The notes beneath the pieces were generated by a model that was not told the DNA's origin, ran no database searches, and saw only the letters and a program-made list of their open reading frames with translations. 64,000 bases of DNA from Vibrio ruber DSM 16370 (GTDB lineage Bacteria > Pseudomonadota > Gammaproteobacteria > Enterobacterales > Vibrionaceae): assembly GCF_900163965.1 (NCBI RefSeq), contig NZ_FULE01000027.1, forward strand, positions 47,603 through 111,602, written 5' to 3'. Positions 37,087 to 48,022 of this stretch are shown here, in pieces; positions within the stretch are counted from its first letter, which is position 1, and the number at the start of each line of letters is the position of its first letter. The translations under genes and the position numbers were made by a program.

Positions 37087-38514
37087 CTACCGCTCCGCCT
37101 TCCTGCAAATACGCTTGACCATGCCTTTGAAAATAAACAGGTGCGCCGGCATCATCACGAACCAATAGAGCAGGCCGTAAAATCCTTGTGGGTGCCACCA
37201 TGCCCGGATGTCTAAGGTGCGGTGGGTGCCTTCATCCGTGATTGAACACTCCAGTCGGCCGAGTCCCGGGGCTTTCATGCCGAATAGCAGCGAGAGAAAC
37301 TGCCCCGGCTCGCAGCGAATCACCTTCCACGAATCAATATAATCACCGACCTTCAGCTGGTCGCCTTGCGGGGCTTTTCTGACTGGTTTGCCACCGCCGA
37401 AAAAAAAGTCGAGCCATTCCCGGGTTCGCCATAAGCTATCGGCGAAAAAATAACCTTCCGGCCGTTGGCCTATGCGCTGAATCACCGCCCAGAGTTGTTC
37501 GGTTGTTGCTGTGGTTTGACATGTTGCGCCAGCCTGCTTGGGATAATAGCCATAACCCGGCTGCCAGCGATTGAGTGCATGTGGGTCGAATCCCCAAACC
37601 TGACTCCGGACAAAACGTCCTTCCCGGGCAATAGTTTGCTGCACAGCGTCGCTGTAGCTGAGTAACTTTTGGGGGTAAAGCTCGGTGATCGCGCGGTTAT
37701 CGGCCACATAGTCATGGGTCAGACCGGCCAGTAATGCTTTACCAATACTGCTGGGCACTGAAGTAATCATGCCAAGCCAGTAAGATGCAATTTGGGGCGT
37801 CAGTAAACGGGTTGACCAGAGACGGAAAGGTTGGTCGGCCATCTGGCAAATAATTTTGAATTGCTCGCGATAGCTGAGCACTTCCGGGCCACCGATTTCA
37901 AATAACTGATGTCCGGTCGGGGAGGACTCTGCAAAACGCAGTAAATAATAATTCAGGTTTTCCAGCGCGATCGGATTGGCTTTTGAATCGACCCATTTTG
38001 GGGTAATGAGGATCGGCAGGTTGTAGACAAAGTCACGCATAATTTCAAAGGCAGCGGAGCCGGGACCAATTACGACACCGGCACGTAGTTCAGTGATCGG
38101 GATCGAAAGCCGACGCAGGCACTCTCCGGTCATTTTTCTGGCTTTGAGATGTTCAGAGTGCCCCGATTCCGGCTGAATGGCACTGAGATAAATTATGTGC
38201 TCAATCTGACTGTGCTCTGCCGCTTGTCTGAAATTCTCTGCTAACTGTAACTCGTAATCGAAGAAATCACCGCCATAAGCCATACCATGAACGAGAAAAT
38301 AGACCAGATCAAAGTGGGGAATCAGTGCCTGTGTCGCGTCTGAGTCGGCTAAATCAAGATATGCGAGCTTAAGGTTAGAGTGAGGTTCCAGACGGGCCTT
38401 TAATGACTCAACATCACGCGTCGCGGCTGTGACGGTGTAACCTTGTGCCAGCAGATGGGGCACAAGTTGTGAGCCGATGTAGCCGGATGCACCGAGGACG
38501 AGTACATTTTTCAT
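37087..38514 (-). CDS. YbjT-like NAD(P)-binding protein with DUF2867
   Basis: The ATG at 38514 (475 residues) is chosen because the Rossmann motif starts right away: MKNVLVLGASGYIGSQLVPH with GxxGxxG at residues 8-14. The atypical short-chain dehydrogenase half runs to about 300; the C-terminal third is DUF2867 (LKVGDYIDSWKVI, LECSITDEGTHRTLDIRAWW) and ends in a hydrophobic stretch. Length matches E. coli YbjT (476). Function is not established in the family. Confidence 0.85.
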   Translation of the reverse strand: MKNVLVLGASGYIGSQLVPHLLAQGYTVTAATRDVESLKARLEPHSNLKLAYLDLADSDATQALIPHFDLVYFLVHGMAYGGDFFDYELQLAENFRQAAEHSQIEHIIYLSAIQPESGHSEHLKARKMTGECLRRLSIPITELRAGVVIGPGSAAFEIMRDFVYNLPILITPKWVDSKANPIALENLNYYLLRFAESSPTGHQLFEIGGPEVLSYREQFKIICQMADQPFRLWSTRLLTPQIASYWLGMITSVPSSIGKALLAGLTHDYVADNRAITELYPQKLLSYSDAVQQTIAREGRFVRSQVWGFDPHALNRWQPGYGYYPKQAGATCQTTATTEQLWAVIQRIGQRPEGYFFADSLWRTREWLDFFFGGGKPVRKAPQGDQLKVGDYIDSWKVIRCEPGQFLSLLFGMKAPGLGRLECSITDEGTHRTLDIRAWWHPQGFYGLLYWFVMMPAHLFIFKGMVKRICRKAER

Positions 38515-38716
38515 AAATAATCCATAAGTCGTGGGTGGTGGCAAATGTGATAATTCAGTTTACTGATATGAATCGTGATTAGCATACAGAATCCGTTTTG
38601 GGGTGTCACTGGCTCATGATATACTCAAACCGTTTTTCAGTCTTTTTGAGTCTGTAAATTCTCCTGAGTCACCATCGGCTTAGCGAGATGATCCTATCAC
38701 TGGAGTTAATACGTTT

Positions 38717-40099
38717 TTGTCTAAGATTATCACGATTCTTTCCTCGATTCGGGGCAATTTTGTGCGTCAGTTGATTGCGATAGCAATCCCTATTGCTGTG
38801 CAGAATATTTTATTTTCCAGCCGGGGGTTGGTTGATGTCATTATGCTGGGACAACTGGGCGAAGCGGAGATTGCTGCGGTTGGTGTCGCTGCCAGAGCGA
38901 CATTTGTCTCGACAATTATGCTGGTTGGTGTAACAACCGGCGGGGCGTTGCTCACGGCTCAATATTGGGGAGCCGTGAATAAGCAGGGGGTTCGCGAAAG
39001 TACCGCGTTAACTTGTCTGATCTCAATGTTTTTTGCCACCATCACCGTGTTACTGTTTCTGCTGTTCTCGGAATCGGTGATGGCGGTGGCGACCGATTCG
39101 CCAGATGTCATTCGTTTCGGAAGCGAATACCTACAGATTACGTCGGTCAGTATGTATGCTGTGGCGATGGGCAGTAGTATGGCCGTCGGGTTGCGGGCAA
39201 TGCATAAACCGGGGATCAGCACTTTCTTCAGTGCTATTGGGATCGGTTCGAATGTGGTGTTGAACTGGATTTTGATTTTCGGCCACTTCGGGTTACCGGC
39301 GATGGGGATTGTTGGGGCAGCGATTGCGACAGTTCTCAGTGGTGTGATCGAAATTGTAACTTTGTATGGTTACCTTTATCGAAAACAGCATTTGTTGGCG
39401 TTTGGGTGGTATGACGTGGTTGCCGCGGTGAATTTGCGCAAAGTGAAGCGCTTTTTACAGCTCTCATTGCCAACCACTTTTAACTTTTTGATCTGGTCGG
39501 GCGGGTTGTTTGTTTATCATGCCATTATGGGGTTGAGTGGGGTGCAGGGGCTGGCTGCTTTATCGGTGATGACACCGGTGGAATCGATTTCGCTCAGTTT
39601 TATGATCGGTATTTCCAGCGCCGCAGCGGTATTGGTCGGCAATCAACTGGGCGCGAAAGAATATGAGAAAACCTACGAGCAGGCGATTGCATTGACGATT
39701 TTGTGTGTCTTTGCCAGTATCGTTATCGCTTTCTTGTTGTATTTGCTGCAAACCCCGATATTGGATGCATTTTCTGCGTTAACCCCGGAGACTCGGGCAC
39801 TGGCTGAAAAGTTCATTGCGATTCTGAGTATTGGCATTGTGTTACGTTCCTTTCCGATGTCTGCAATTGTCGGTGTGCTGCGTGCCGGCGGGGATGTAAA
39901 ATTCTGTCTGTATCAGGATATATGTGCCCAGTGGGTGATTGGGATTCCGGTAACGGCCATCGTCGCTGTTATGTTTCATGCACCGCCGGAGTGGGTCTAT
40001 CTGGCTTTTCTGACGGAGGAATGCGTGAAATGGATTGGCTCGATTCCACGGATACGGAGTAAGAAATGGATGAGAAATCTGATAGATTCGGATATGTGA
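38717..40099 (+). CDS. MATE-family efflux transporter
   Basis: The 460-residue protein has about twelve membrane helices in two repeats typical of MATE antiporters (IAIPIAVQNILFSSRGLVDV in the first helix; QYWGAVNKQG and NQLGAKEYEKTYEQA are the matching loops of the two halves). It would export drugs or metabolites with sodium or protons. The start codon is TTG at 38717, with GGAG about 11 bases upstream, which is weak; the frame begins here because the N-terminal amphipathic helix is needed. Confidence 0.9.
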   Translation: MSKIITILSSIRGNFVRQLIAIAIPIAVQNILFSSRGLVDVIMLGQLGEAEIAAVGVAARATFVSTIMLVGVTTGGALLTAQYWGAVNKQGVRESTALTCLISMFFATITVLLFLLFSESVMAVATDSPDVIRFGSEYLQITSVSMYAVAMGSSMAVGLRAMHKPGISTFFSAIGIGSNVVLNWILIFGHFGLPAMGIVGAAIATVLSGVIEIVTLYGYLYRKQHLLAFGWYDVVAAVNLRKVKRFLQLSLPTTFNFLIWSGGLFVYHAIMGLSGVQGLAALSVMTPVESISLSFMIGISSAAAVLVGNQLGAKEYEKTYEQAIALTILCVFASIVIAFLLYLLQTPILDAFSALTPETRALAEKFIAILSIGIVLRSFPMSAIVGVLRAGGDVKFCLYQDICAQWVIGIPVTAIVAVMFHAPPEWVYLAFLTEECVKWIGSIPRIRSKKWMRNLIDSDM

Positions 40100-40179
40100 A
40101 TGAGACTGCAAACTACTTTCTCCGTTATGGTTTTTAGTGTAGATTCACACCCCGAGATGTGTGAGAGTGGATCCGTAAG

Positions 40180-40851
40180 ATGTTAGAACTGACAGACCTG
40201 TGTAAAGGCTATTTAGATGGGGAGGAGTTTCACCCTATTTTACAAGGTGCAGATCTGAAACTGACATCCGGTGAGCAGGTTGCGTTAATGGGAGAAAGTG
40301 GTTCTGGTAAGAGTACGCTTTTGAACCTGATCGCAGGGATTGATAAAGTCGATTCCGGTGACATTTGGTTTCCCAATTTTCCGATGCACAGCGCTTCAGA
40401 ACATCATCGTGCTGCTTATCGTCGCCATCATATCGGTCATGTTTTCCAACAGTTTAATCTTCTGCCGACCCTTAATATTGCCGATAATATTCGCTTCTGT
40501 CGTCAGTTACGCCGACTCCCGGAAGATCAAGGATTGTGGCGTCAGATTTTATCCGCACTTGATTTAATGCCGCTGCTCGGGCGCTATCCGGAAGAAGTGT
40601 CCGGTGGTCAGCAGCAACGTGCTGCAATTGCCAGAGCGCTCTACATGGAGCCAAAACTGTTATTGGCTGATGAGCCGACAGGGAGTCTGGATGAAAAAAA
40701 TGCAGAAGCGGTACTCCGGCTCCTGACATCTTTGTCCCGTAGACTTGAATATACACTGTTGCTTGTCACCCATAGTGAAAAAGTGGCCAGTCATATGGAA
40801 CGGTGTGTTCGTCTACAGGGAGGGCAGTTACATGTTGTGTCCCGTAGTTAA
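40180..40851 (+). CDS. LolD/MacB-type ABC transporter ATP-binding protein
   Basis: The 223-residue ATPase has Walker [11 protein letters not shown] near residue 38, Q-loop VFQQFNLLPTL, signature VSGGQQQRAAIARAL near 140 and Walker B LLLADEPTGSLD. This form couples to FtsX-like permeases that work on lipids or peptides from the outer face of the inner membrane, not across it. The permease gene overlaps it by 20 bases. Confidence 0.93.
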   Translation: MLELTDLCKGYLDGEEFHPILQGADLKLTSGEQVALMGESGSGKSTLLNLIAGIDKVDSGDIWFPNFPMHSASEHHRAAYRRHHIGHVFQQFNLLPTLNIADNIRFCRQLRRLPEDQGLWRQILSALDLMPLLGRYPEEVSGGQQQRAAIARALYMEPKLLLADEPTGSLDEKNAEAVLRLLTSLSRRLEYTLLLVTHSEKVASHMERCVRLQGGQLHVVSRS

Positions 40852-43285
40852 AGGACTGCTGGGGCACTATCGTCGGTCACCATTACAGATTTTACTGGTC
40901 TGGCTGGGGCTGACATTAGGGGTCTCGATTCTTATCGGTGTGACTGCGATTACGGAACATGCCCGTAAAAGTTATGCCCATGGTGAAAAACTGTTTGCGA
41001 ACCCACTGCCGTATCATATCCGCCCCCGTTCTCTGGAAAATCAGATTCCATATCAAGTCTATCAACATTTACAGCAGACAGGCTTTCATCAATGTGTCCC
41101 TTTCAGCCATTTGAAAGCTGAAACGCTGCGCGGAGAGACGATGACAGTGATTGGTATTGATCCGGTCAGTATGGCGAATGTCGTTTCGTCAAAGCAGTCT
41201 CTCTGGCAACAACCGATCCTACCGTTATTGATTGCGCCACATTCGGTAATCATCAGCCGTGAATTTGCCAAACATGAACGATTAAAAAATGGTGACTGGA
41301 TTACTCTTGCATCCGGCGGGCATATCGGCCCGGTGATTGTAGATCAATATGATTGGGTTTATGGCAACCGGGTCATGACCAATCTGTCGTTGGTGCGGGC
41401 TTTAACGGGAAGGAATTCCTTATCTGTCATTGCTTGCCGGGAAATGCCGAACGAAACGTTACAACGATTAAAACAGGTATTGCCGCCAACGTTGTCGATT
41501 AATCGCCAGTACCGCTCTGATATCGGTTCGCTGACCAAAGCATTTTTACTCAATTTAGATGTGATTGGGGTGTTGGCTTTCTTAGTCGGGCTGTTTATTT
41601 TCTATCAGGCGATATCGCTTTCTTTTATTCAGCGTCAACCGCTGGTGGGGATGATGCGTCAGGCTGGTGTGTCTGGTATCGAACTGACTCAGGCACTGAT
41701 GATCGAACTTAGTCTGTTGATTCTGATTTCTTGGATTTCCGGTAACGTGTTGGGACTGTTGCTGGCGGATCGTTTGATTCCGTCCGTCTATTCAACCGTG
41801 ATGAGCGAACCGGAAAGCTTCTTTGTGGACTGGAACTGGCATTGGGGACTGTACAGTTTAGTCATGGCAATACTTGGTGCTTTGGCTGCATGTCTGTGGC
41901 CATTGATTCGCCTATTGAAGTCTCCCTCTATCCGTTTAACCGCTAAACTATCTTTGATTCGTTTTGCCGGGATCGAGTTTGCCTGTCAGGCGATTGCGGC
42001 GGTTTTATTATTCGCGACCGCCATTCTGATTTATCTGTTTGTGCAACAGTTGTGGATTGGATTTGTCGTACCGGCATTGATCTTGATTAGTGTCGGGTTG
42101 ATGACCCCGTTTCTGTTCTGGAAAGTCTGTGACTGGCTGTCGTATCGCCTCAAAGATGTCAAACAGCGCTGGTTTTTTGCCGATGCTGCCGCAAGTATGG
42201 GGTATCGCGGTATTGCGACTATGGCATTCTTAATTGCGCTGACTGCCAATATCGGTATTGAGACTTTAGTCGGCAGTTTCCGGGGTACCATGGATCATTG
42301 GCTCAATGAAAAATTAGCCGCTGATTTGTATATATATGCTTCACCGTCATCTCAAGCAGATATGTCGCGCTGGTTACAGCAGCAGGATGAGGTGGACTTT
42401 GTCTGGAAGCGTTGGGAACGTGATATCCCGTCAGAACAAGGGCTTATTCAGGTGGTGAGTACCGGTGCAACGGATATTGAGCTGGGGGCAACAACGATGA
42501 AGGTTGCCGTACCGGATTTCTGGGAGTATTTACACCGGAGCAAAAGTGTATTAATCAGTGAGTCTATGGCTTTGAAACTGGACATTCAGCCCGGCGAGCA
42601 AATTTCACTGCCTCCTCCGCTGGGAAAAGGCTGGTATGTCGCCGGTATCTATTATGATTATGGTAACCCTTTCTATCAGGTGCTGATTTCTGAACTTGCC
42701 TGGCAGCAAATATTTGCCGGACACGGGGATATTATTCTCAATGTCCTGACCAAAACGTCGGATCTCGATGCTGAAAATCGTCTCAAGCAGCGGCTACAGA
42801 ATACTTTTTATCTGGATAGCGAGCGGGTTTTTAATCACCGGACCGTTCATCAAGCCGTCATGCGGACGTTTGACCGGACTTTTTCAATTGCAGATAAACT
42901 CAGTAAAATTACCTTGCTGATTGCCGTGATCGGAATTTTCTTTGCAACCTTCTCCGGAGAGTTGGCAAGGAGAAAACACCTGACGTTGATGCGTTATCTT
43001 GGCGTATCCGGCAAAGAACTGATTATTATCGGCAGTTTACAGCTCTCGACTTTCGGGGTTATTTCTTTGTTGATTGCGATTCCGCTCGGCATTAGTTTGT
43101 CAGTGTTGGTGATGGATATGGTGATTCGCCAGACGTTTGGTTGGTCTGTACAACTCTATTTTATGTATTCCGGCTATCTGTCTACGGCATTATGGTCAAT
43201 TGCTGCTCTGGTGATTGCCGGAGCAATTCCCGTCATTAAATTAACGCTACGTTCTCCCATTCAATCTTTTAGAGATTCTCTATAA
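40832..43285 (+). CDS. FtsX-like ABC transporter permease
   Basis: The ATG at 40832 with AGGGAGGG upstream gives 817 residues; the longer frame back to 40745 would lie inside the ATPase gene. It has the ten-helix layout of large FtsX-type permeases: one N-terminal helix, a periplasmic domain to about 240, FtsX helices near 245-420, a middle block, and a second FtsX domain from about 690 (LTLLIAVIGIFFATFSGELA). Vibrio relatives of this pair are often followed by a lipocalin-like gene; here nhaA follows instead. Substrate unknown. Confidence 0.85.
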   Translation: MLCPVVKGLLGHYRRSPLQILLVWLGLTLGVSILIGVTAITEHARKSYAHGEKLFANPLPYHIRPRSLENQIPYQVYQHLQQTGFHQCVPFSHLKAETLRGETMTVIGIDPVSMANVVSSKQSLWQQPILPLLIAPHSVIISREFAKHERLKNGDWITLASGGHIGPVIVDQYDWVYGNRVMTNLSLVRALTGRNSLSVIACREMPNETLQRLKQVLPPTLSINRQYRSDIGSLTKAFLLNLDVIGVLAFLVGLFIFYQAISLSFIQRQPLVGMMRQAGVSGIELTQALMIELSLLILISWISGNVLGLLLADRLIPSVYSTVMSEPESFFVDWNWHWGLYSLVMAILGALAACLWPLIRLLKSPSIRLTAKLSLIRFAGIEFACQAIAAVLLFATAILIYLFVQQLWIGFVVPALILISVGLMTPFLFWKVCDWLSYRLKDVKQRWFFADAAASMGYRGIATMAFLIALTANIGIETLVGSFRGTMDHWLNEKLAADLYIYASPSSQADMSRWLQQQDEVDFVWKRWERDIPSEQGLIQVVSTGATDIELGATTMKVAVPDFWEYLHRSKSVLISESMALKLDIQPGEQISLPPPLGKGWYVAGIYYDYGNPFYQVLISELAWQQIFAGHGDIILNVLTKTSDLDAENRLKQRLQNTFYLDSERVFNHRTVHQAVMRTFDRTFSIADKLSKITLLIAVIGIFFATFSGELARRKHLTLMRYLGVSGKELIIIGSLQLSTFGVISLLIAIPLGISLSVLVMDMVIRQTFGWSVQLYFMYSGYLSTALWSIAALVIAGAIPVIKLTLRSPIQSFRDSL

Positions 43286-43431
43286 TCTTTAAGTGGTCAT
43301 CTTTTCCTCTGTTATTTCCTTCGTTTTTTCCGAAGTGAACTATCATTAGAATCGATTTTTATATATTCAAATTGATTGTTAAAATCGTTATATGTATGTT
43401 TCAAAAAATAGTTTGAATCAGGAGCCTTCGA

Positions 43432-44607
43432 ATGACGCAAATGATCCGGAAATTCTTTAGCATGGAATCAAGCAGTGGGGTGATGCTGATATTCGCCTCT
43501 ATTTTAGCAATGTGGGTCGCAAACTCGTCACTACAAGGGTTGTATGAGGAAGTTTTACATATAAAGTTGGTTGGTCTATCACTGCGTCACTGGATAAATG
43601 ACGGACTTATGGCAGTGTTTTTCCTGCTGATTGGACTGGAAGTTAAACGAGAACTGTTTATCGGTGCTCTGAAGAAAAAAGAAACAGCGATGTTTCCTGC
43701 GATCGGTGCTGTCGGTGGTATGCTCGTTCCTGCCTTAATTTATGTTTTCTTTAACCAGGGTGATGCCTTGGCTGTTCAAGGCTGGGCGATTCCTGCTGCG
43801 ACTGATATTGCGTTTGCTTTAGGGATTATGGCGCTATTGGAAAGCCGGGTACCGGCCAGTTTGAAGGTCTTTTTACTGGCTCTGGCGATTATTGATGATT
43901 TGGGCGTCATTGTCATTATTGCACTGTTCTATAATAGTGATCTCTCTGCACTGGCACTCTCTGTCGGCTTAGCGATGACAGCAATTCTGATTCTGATGAG
44001 CTATAAACGGGTTACCAGTCTGACACCCTATCTGATTATTGGCGCGATTCTCTGGGTTGCTGTGCTCAAATCCGGTGTTCACGCCACGCTTGCCGGGGTT
44101 GTGCTTGGGTTCTCGATTCCTCTGAAAGGAAAAGATGTACACTCATCGCCGTTAAAGCAACTGGAACACTGGTTGCATCCCTATGTCTCTTTCATTATTT
44201 TGCCTATCTTTGCGTTTGCCAATGCAGGCATTCCGATGGACGCAATTTCAAACGAGGTACTGAGCAATCCGGTTCCTGTCGGAGTGGCGTTAGGACTCTT
44301 GCTTGGTAAACCGCTCGGTGTGTTCAGTTTCTGCTATGGTGCGCTGAAATTAGGCGTGGCAAAATTACCGCGAGGCGTGCAACTGAAACAAATCTTTGCG
44401 GTGTCTGTGCTGTGTGGTATTGGTTTTACAATGTCGATCTTTATTTCTTCGCTGGCGTTTGGTGAAATTGCTGAAGCATTAGATACTTATGCAAGGTTAG
44501 GAATCCTGATGGGGTCAACGATTGCAGCAATACTCGGATATGTTTTATTGCGACTTGCTTTGCCGGCAGAAAAAAATGCAAAAGCTGCTATCTCCGACGA
44601 AATTTAA
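43432..44607 (+). CDS. nhaA: Sodium/proton antiporter NhaA
   Basis: The 391-residue antiporter expels sodium at alkaline pH. The key pair of aspartates is present in [18 protein letters not shown] near residue 155, along with [12 protein letters not shown] and [20 protein letters not shown] of the family. About twelve membrane helices. CAGGAG precedes the ATG. No NhaR regulator gene is adjacent. A strong terminator follows. Confidence 0.97.
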   Translation: MTQMIRKFFSMESSSGVMLIFASILAMWVANSSLQGLYEEVLHIKLVGLSLRHWINDGLMAVFFLLIGLEVKRELFIGALKKKETAMFPAIGAVGGMLVPALIYVFFNQGDALAVQGWAIPAATDIAFALGIMALLESRVPASLKVFLLALAIIDDLGVIVIIALFYNSDLSALALSVGLAMTAILILMSYKRVTSLTPYLIIGAILWVAVLKSGVHATLAGVVLGFSIPLKGKDVHSSPLKQLEHWLHPYVSFIILPIFAFANAGIPMDAISNEVLSNPVPVGVALGLLLGKPLGVFSFCYGALKLGVAKLPRGVQLKQIFAVSVLCGIGFTMSIFISSLAFGEIAEALDTYARLGILMGSTIAAILGYVLLRLALPAEKNAKAAISDEI

Positions 44608-44623
44608 TGAACAAATAGCGGTG

Positions 44624-44657
44624 AAATACGAGGGCTTTTGTCCTCGTATTTTTTTAT
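44624..44657 (+). terminator. Terminator after nhaA
   Basis: AAATACGAGG and CCTCGTATTT form a 10-pair stem with an 8-base loop, followed by a T-run. Confidence 0.92.
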
Positions 44658-45117
44658 GGAATCGTTCAGAGAAAATAATTGCAACCCGTGTCCGTTATAT
44701 GTTAGATTTCGCGACAATCTCGGAGTGAATATCACTTTCTGGGGGATACGCGTAGTGAACATTCAGGCTGATTGTGTCATTACGTAGGGTAGGTATCAGC
44801 AAGTCCTTTTGTTGATAGACGGGATACTCTAGTCGTGGGAGCGGCATCGAAATGGGAAACCCAACATTGAAACCATATATTTTATCTTCATTAATCAGCT
44901 TTGTTCTTCCTCAGTGCCCTGTCCAACAAGACAGTAGCATTACTGAACCTTGATACCCAGCAATCGCTGATTTTCCACTTTATTTATTGTGTCTCTAAAC
45001 GCGTCTGGCGTATATATCCGTTTGTCCAGATGATGTGAGAGGCCGGTTGCTATTACCCATCCTTATTATTGATATTTTTATTCCTTAATGATGGGCGTTT
45101 TTCCTGAGGGGGCGCAG
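44658..45117. other. 460-base leader region of the norspermidine genes
   Basis: No supported gene is present. The gap is unusually long for this window and must contain the promoter of the aminotransferase-decarboxylase gene. I could not pick a single convincing promoter or a known riboswitch. Just before the start lies GAGGGGGCGCAG, a strong ribosome site. Confidence 0.5.
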
Positions 45118-48006
45118 ATGAGTACTGCCTTTGAAGTCAATCAAAATCTTTCACCAGTTTTTTCATCACAAATACCTGACGTAAAAGGTGTTTATGATTT
45201 AACACCGGATCAGGTACTTTTAGATCAAGAAAAGTACGAATCTGAAGTCCGTTCGTATCCCCGTCGTTTGCCAATCGCGATCAAACAAGCTTATGGCCTG
45301 CTGGTTGAAGATACACGGGGTCAGGTCTTTCTCGATTGTCTTGCCGGTGCCGGGACTTTAGTGCTTGGATATAATCATCCGGAAATCAATCAGGCGTTAA
45401 AAGAGCAGTTAGATTCAGGACTGCCTTACCAGACGCTTGATATGACCACACCAACCAAAGATCATTTCATTAAGCAGGTTCGGGCATTCCTTCCTGAAGA
45501 GCTAGCTTCGAACTGTGCGATTCAGTTTTGTGGCCCTTCCGGTGCTGATGCCGTAGAAGCTGCGATTAAGCTTGCCAAACAGACAACAGGTCGTAATACC
45601 ATGTTTGCATTCCGTGGTGCATACCATGGTATGACGAACGGTACGATGGGGATGATGGGGAACTTAAATACCAAAGCCCGTCGAACCGGTTTGATGTCTG
45701 ATGTTCATTTTATGCCGTTTCCTTATAACATTCGCTGTCCGTTTGGTTTGGGCGGGGAAGAAGGCGCCCGTGCCAGCATTCGTTACATCGAACGTCTGTT
45801 AGGCGACGATGAAGCGGGGATCATGAAGCCGGCCGGGATTATTGTTGAACCGGTTCAAGGGGAAGGCGGCGTTATTCCTGCTCCTGCATTCTGGTTACGT
45901 GAACTTCGTCGTATTTGCGATGAGCACGGTATTTTACTGATTTTTGATGAAGTTCAGTGCGGTGTCGGCAAAACTGGTTATAACTTTGCGTTTGAAGAAG
46001 CAGGCATTGTCCCGGATATTCTGTGTCTGTCTAAAGCCATTGGTGGTGGATTGCCAATGTCGCTGTTAGTGTTCAAAAAAGAAGTCGATACATGGCGTGC
46101 CGGTGAGCATACCGGTACATTCCGTGGTAACCAGTTGGCAATGGTCTCCGGTGCTAAGGCGCTCGAAATCATTCAGCGTGATAACTTAGTCGAGCATGCC
46201 AATATTGCCGGCCAATATTTACGGATGGGACTGGAGAAAATCCAAAGCCGGGTCAACTGTATTGCCGAAGTTCGTGGTAAAGGCTTGATGCTGGGCGTTG
46301 AGATCAAAGATCCTCAAGGCGGTCTGAATAAATTTGGCGAACCGAAAGCTGATGGCGCATTGACGCTGAGAATCCAGCGCGCGGCTTTGGAAAGAGGCCT
46401 GATGGTTGAAAAAGGCGGCCGTGAAGGTTCGGTGATTCGTTTTCTGCCACCGATTATTATCTCTTACGAACAGATTGATTTTGCGCTGCGTGTTTTAGAA
46501 GAGGCCATTTTAGTGGCAGGTGGTGGTGAGAAGTCACCTGAAGCACCTTCTCAGGCTGAATGGAAGAAGCATTTTATTCAGACCGGACATCAGGGCAGCG
46601 AGCAATTTACCAAAGTCATGAATCACACTACCGCTGCGATGAAATCAATTTTTGAAGCGGTTCAGGCGCCTTATTCCGGTATGGAACCTTCACAGTTGGA
46701 ACAGGCGATTTATGCGGTCGATTTAGATCATAAAAATGCGTTGCTGACCGATGTGATTTCCGATACGGCACAATTAGTCGGTGCGAACTCGATCATTGTT
46801 CAGCACCCGAACTGTATTGCACATTTACATACGCCACCGCTGTTAGCCTCTGTTGCAGCGGAGTCGATGATCGGTGCATTGAATCAGTCAATGGACTCAT
46901 GGGATCAGTCATCTGCGGCAACTTATGTTGAACAGTGCGTGATCGATTGGATGTGTACTAAGTTCCGCTTAGGTGAGTCATCTGACGGTGTCTTTACCAG
47001 TGGCGGTACGCAAAGTAACCAAATGGGCTTGCAATTAGCACGTGACTGGATTGCGGATAAGCTAAGCAGTCACTCGATTCAGAAACTGGGCTTGCCGGGC
47101 TATGCCGATAAATTGCGGATTGTCTGTTCTAAGAATGCGCACTTCACGGTGCAAAAGGCTGCATCTTGGATGGGGTTAGGGGAAAAAGCCGTATTGACGG
47201 TTGATTCTCTGCCGAACGGAACGATGGATGCCACTCAGCTTGCGGGTGTCGTTGAACAGGCTAAGGCTGAAGGTTTGATTCCGTTTGCGGTGGTCGGTAC
47301 GGCAGGAACGACTGATCACGGTGCAATTGACGATTTAAATACCATTGCAGACGTCGCTGAGCAGCATGACTTATGGATGCATGTTGATAGTGCCTACGGT
47401 GGTGCGCTAATCCTGAGTCGCCATGCGGATCGTTTAAATGGGATTGAACGCGCTCGTTCGATTACAGTCGATTTTCATAAACTGTTTTATCAAACAATCA
47501 GTTGTGGTGCATTTCTGGTTAACAATAAGGCCGATTTGAAATATCTGCTGCATCATGCTGATTATTTGAACAGAGAACATGACACATTGCCGAATCTGGT
47601 GGATAAGTCACTGTCAACAACCAGACGTTTTGACGCATTGAAAGTCTATATGACGATGCAAAGTGTCGGACCGGTCGCGTTGGGAGAAATGTACGATCAC
47701 TTAATCCAACAGACACAACAGGTCGCGCAGTTAATTGATAATGCTGCCGGATATGAATTGTTATCTCAGCCATCATTATCTACGGTTTTATTCCGTGCTG
47801 TACACCCAGCGGTCACTGATCTCGATAAGTTGAATCAGCAAGTACGTATTGAAGCGTTGACTCGCGGGATTGCCGTACTTGGTGAAACGGTGGTGAATGG
47901 CCAAACGGCTTTAAAACTGACCATTTTGAATCCATGTTTAGACATCAGCGATTTTGAATCGTTAATGGAGAAAATTACACAGCTAACTCATGAACTAGTC
48001 GGATAA
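45118..48006 (+). CDS. Fused diaminobutyrate aminotransferase / diaminobutyrate decarboxylase
   Basis: The ATG at 45118 follows GAGGGGG and gives 962 residues. The N-terminal half (to about 460) is a class-III aminotransferase with PLP lysine in LSKAIGGGLPMSLLVF near 312; it makes 2,4-diaminobutyrate from aspartate semialdehyde. The C-terminal half (from about 510) is a group-II PLP decarboxylase with lysine in TVDFHKLFYQTISCGAFL near 790; it makes 1,3-diaminopropane. The fused form is typical of vibrios (VC1625 in V. cholerae). The product feeds carboxynorspermidine synthesis by the next two genes. Confidence 0.95.
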   Translation: MSTAFEVNQNLSPVFSSQIPDVKGVYDLTPDQVLLDQEKYESEVRSYPRRLPIAIKQAYGLLVEDTRGQVFLDCLAGAGTLVLGYNHPEINQALKEQLDSGLPYQTLDMTTPTKDHFIKQVRAFLPEELASNCAIQFCGPSGADAVEAAIKLAKQTTGRNTMFAFRGAYHGMTNGTMGMMGNLNTKARRTGLMSDVHFMPFPYNIRCPFGLGGEEGARASIRYIERLLGDDEAGIMKPAGIIVEPVQGEGGVIPAPAFWLRELRRICDEHGILLIFDEVQCGVGKTGYNFAFEEAGIVPDILCLSKAIGGGLPMSLLVFKKEVDTWRAGEHTGTFRGNQLAMVSGAKALEIIQRDNLVEHANIAGQYLRMGLEKIQSRVNCIAEVRGKGLMLGVEIKDPQGGLNKFGEPKADGALTLRIQRAALERGLMVEKGGREGSVIRFLPPIIISYEQIDFALRVLEEAILVAGGGEKSPEAPSQAEWKKHFIQTGHQGSEQFTKVMNHTTAAMKSIFEAVQAPYSGMEPSQLEQAIYAVDLDHKNALLTDVISDTAQLVGANSIIVQHPNCIAHLHTPPLLASVAAESMIGALNQSMDSWDQSSAATYVEQCVIDWMCTKFRLGESSDGVFTSGGTQSNQMGLQLARDWIADKLSSHSIQKLGLPGYADKLRIVCSKNAHFTVQKAASWMGLGEKAVLTVDSLPNGTMDATQLAGVVEQAKAEGLIPFAVVGTAGTTDHGAIDDLNTIADVAEQHDLWMHVDSAYGGALILSRHADRLNGIERARSITVDFHKLFYQTISCGAFLVNNKADLKYLLHHADYLNREHDTLPNLVDKSLSTTRRFDALKVYMTMQSVGPVALGEMYDHLIQQTQQVAQLIDNAAGYELLSQPSLSTVLFRAVHPAVTDLDKLNQQVRIEALTRGIAVLGETVVNGQTALKLTILNPCLDISDFESLMEKITQLTHELVG

Positions 48007-48022
48007 TTAAGGTAATAGGACT

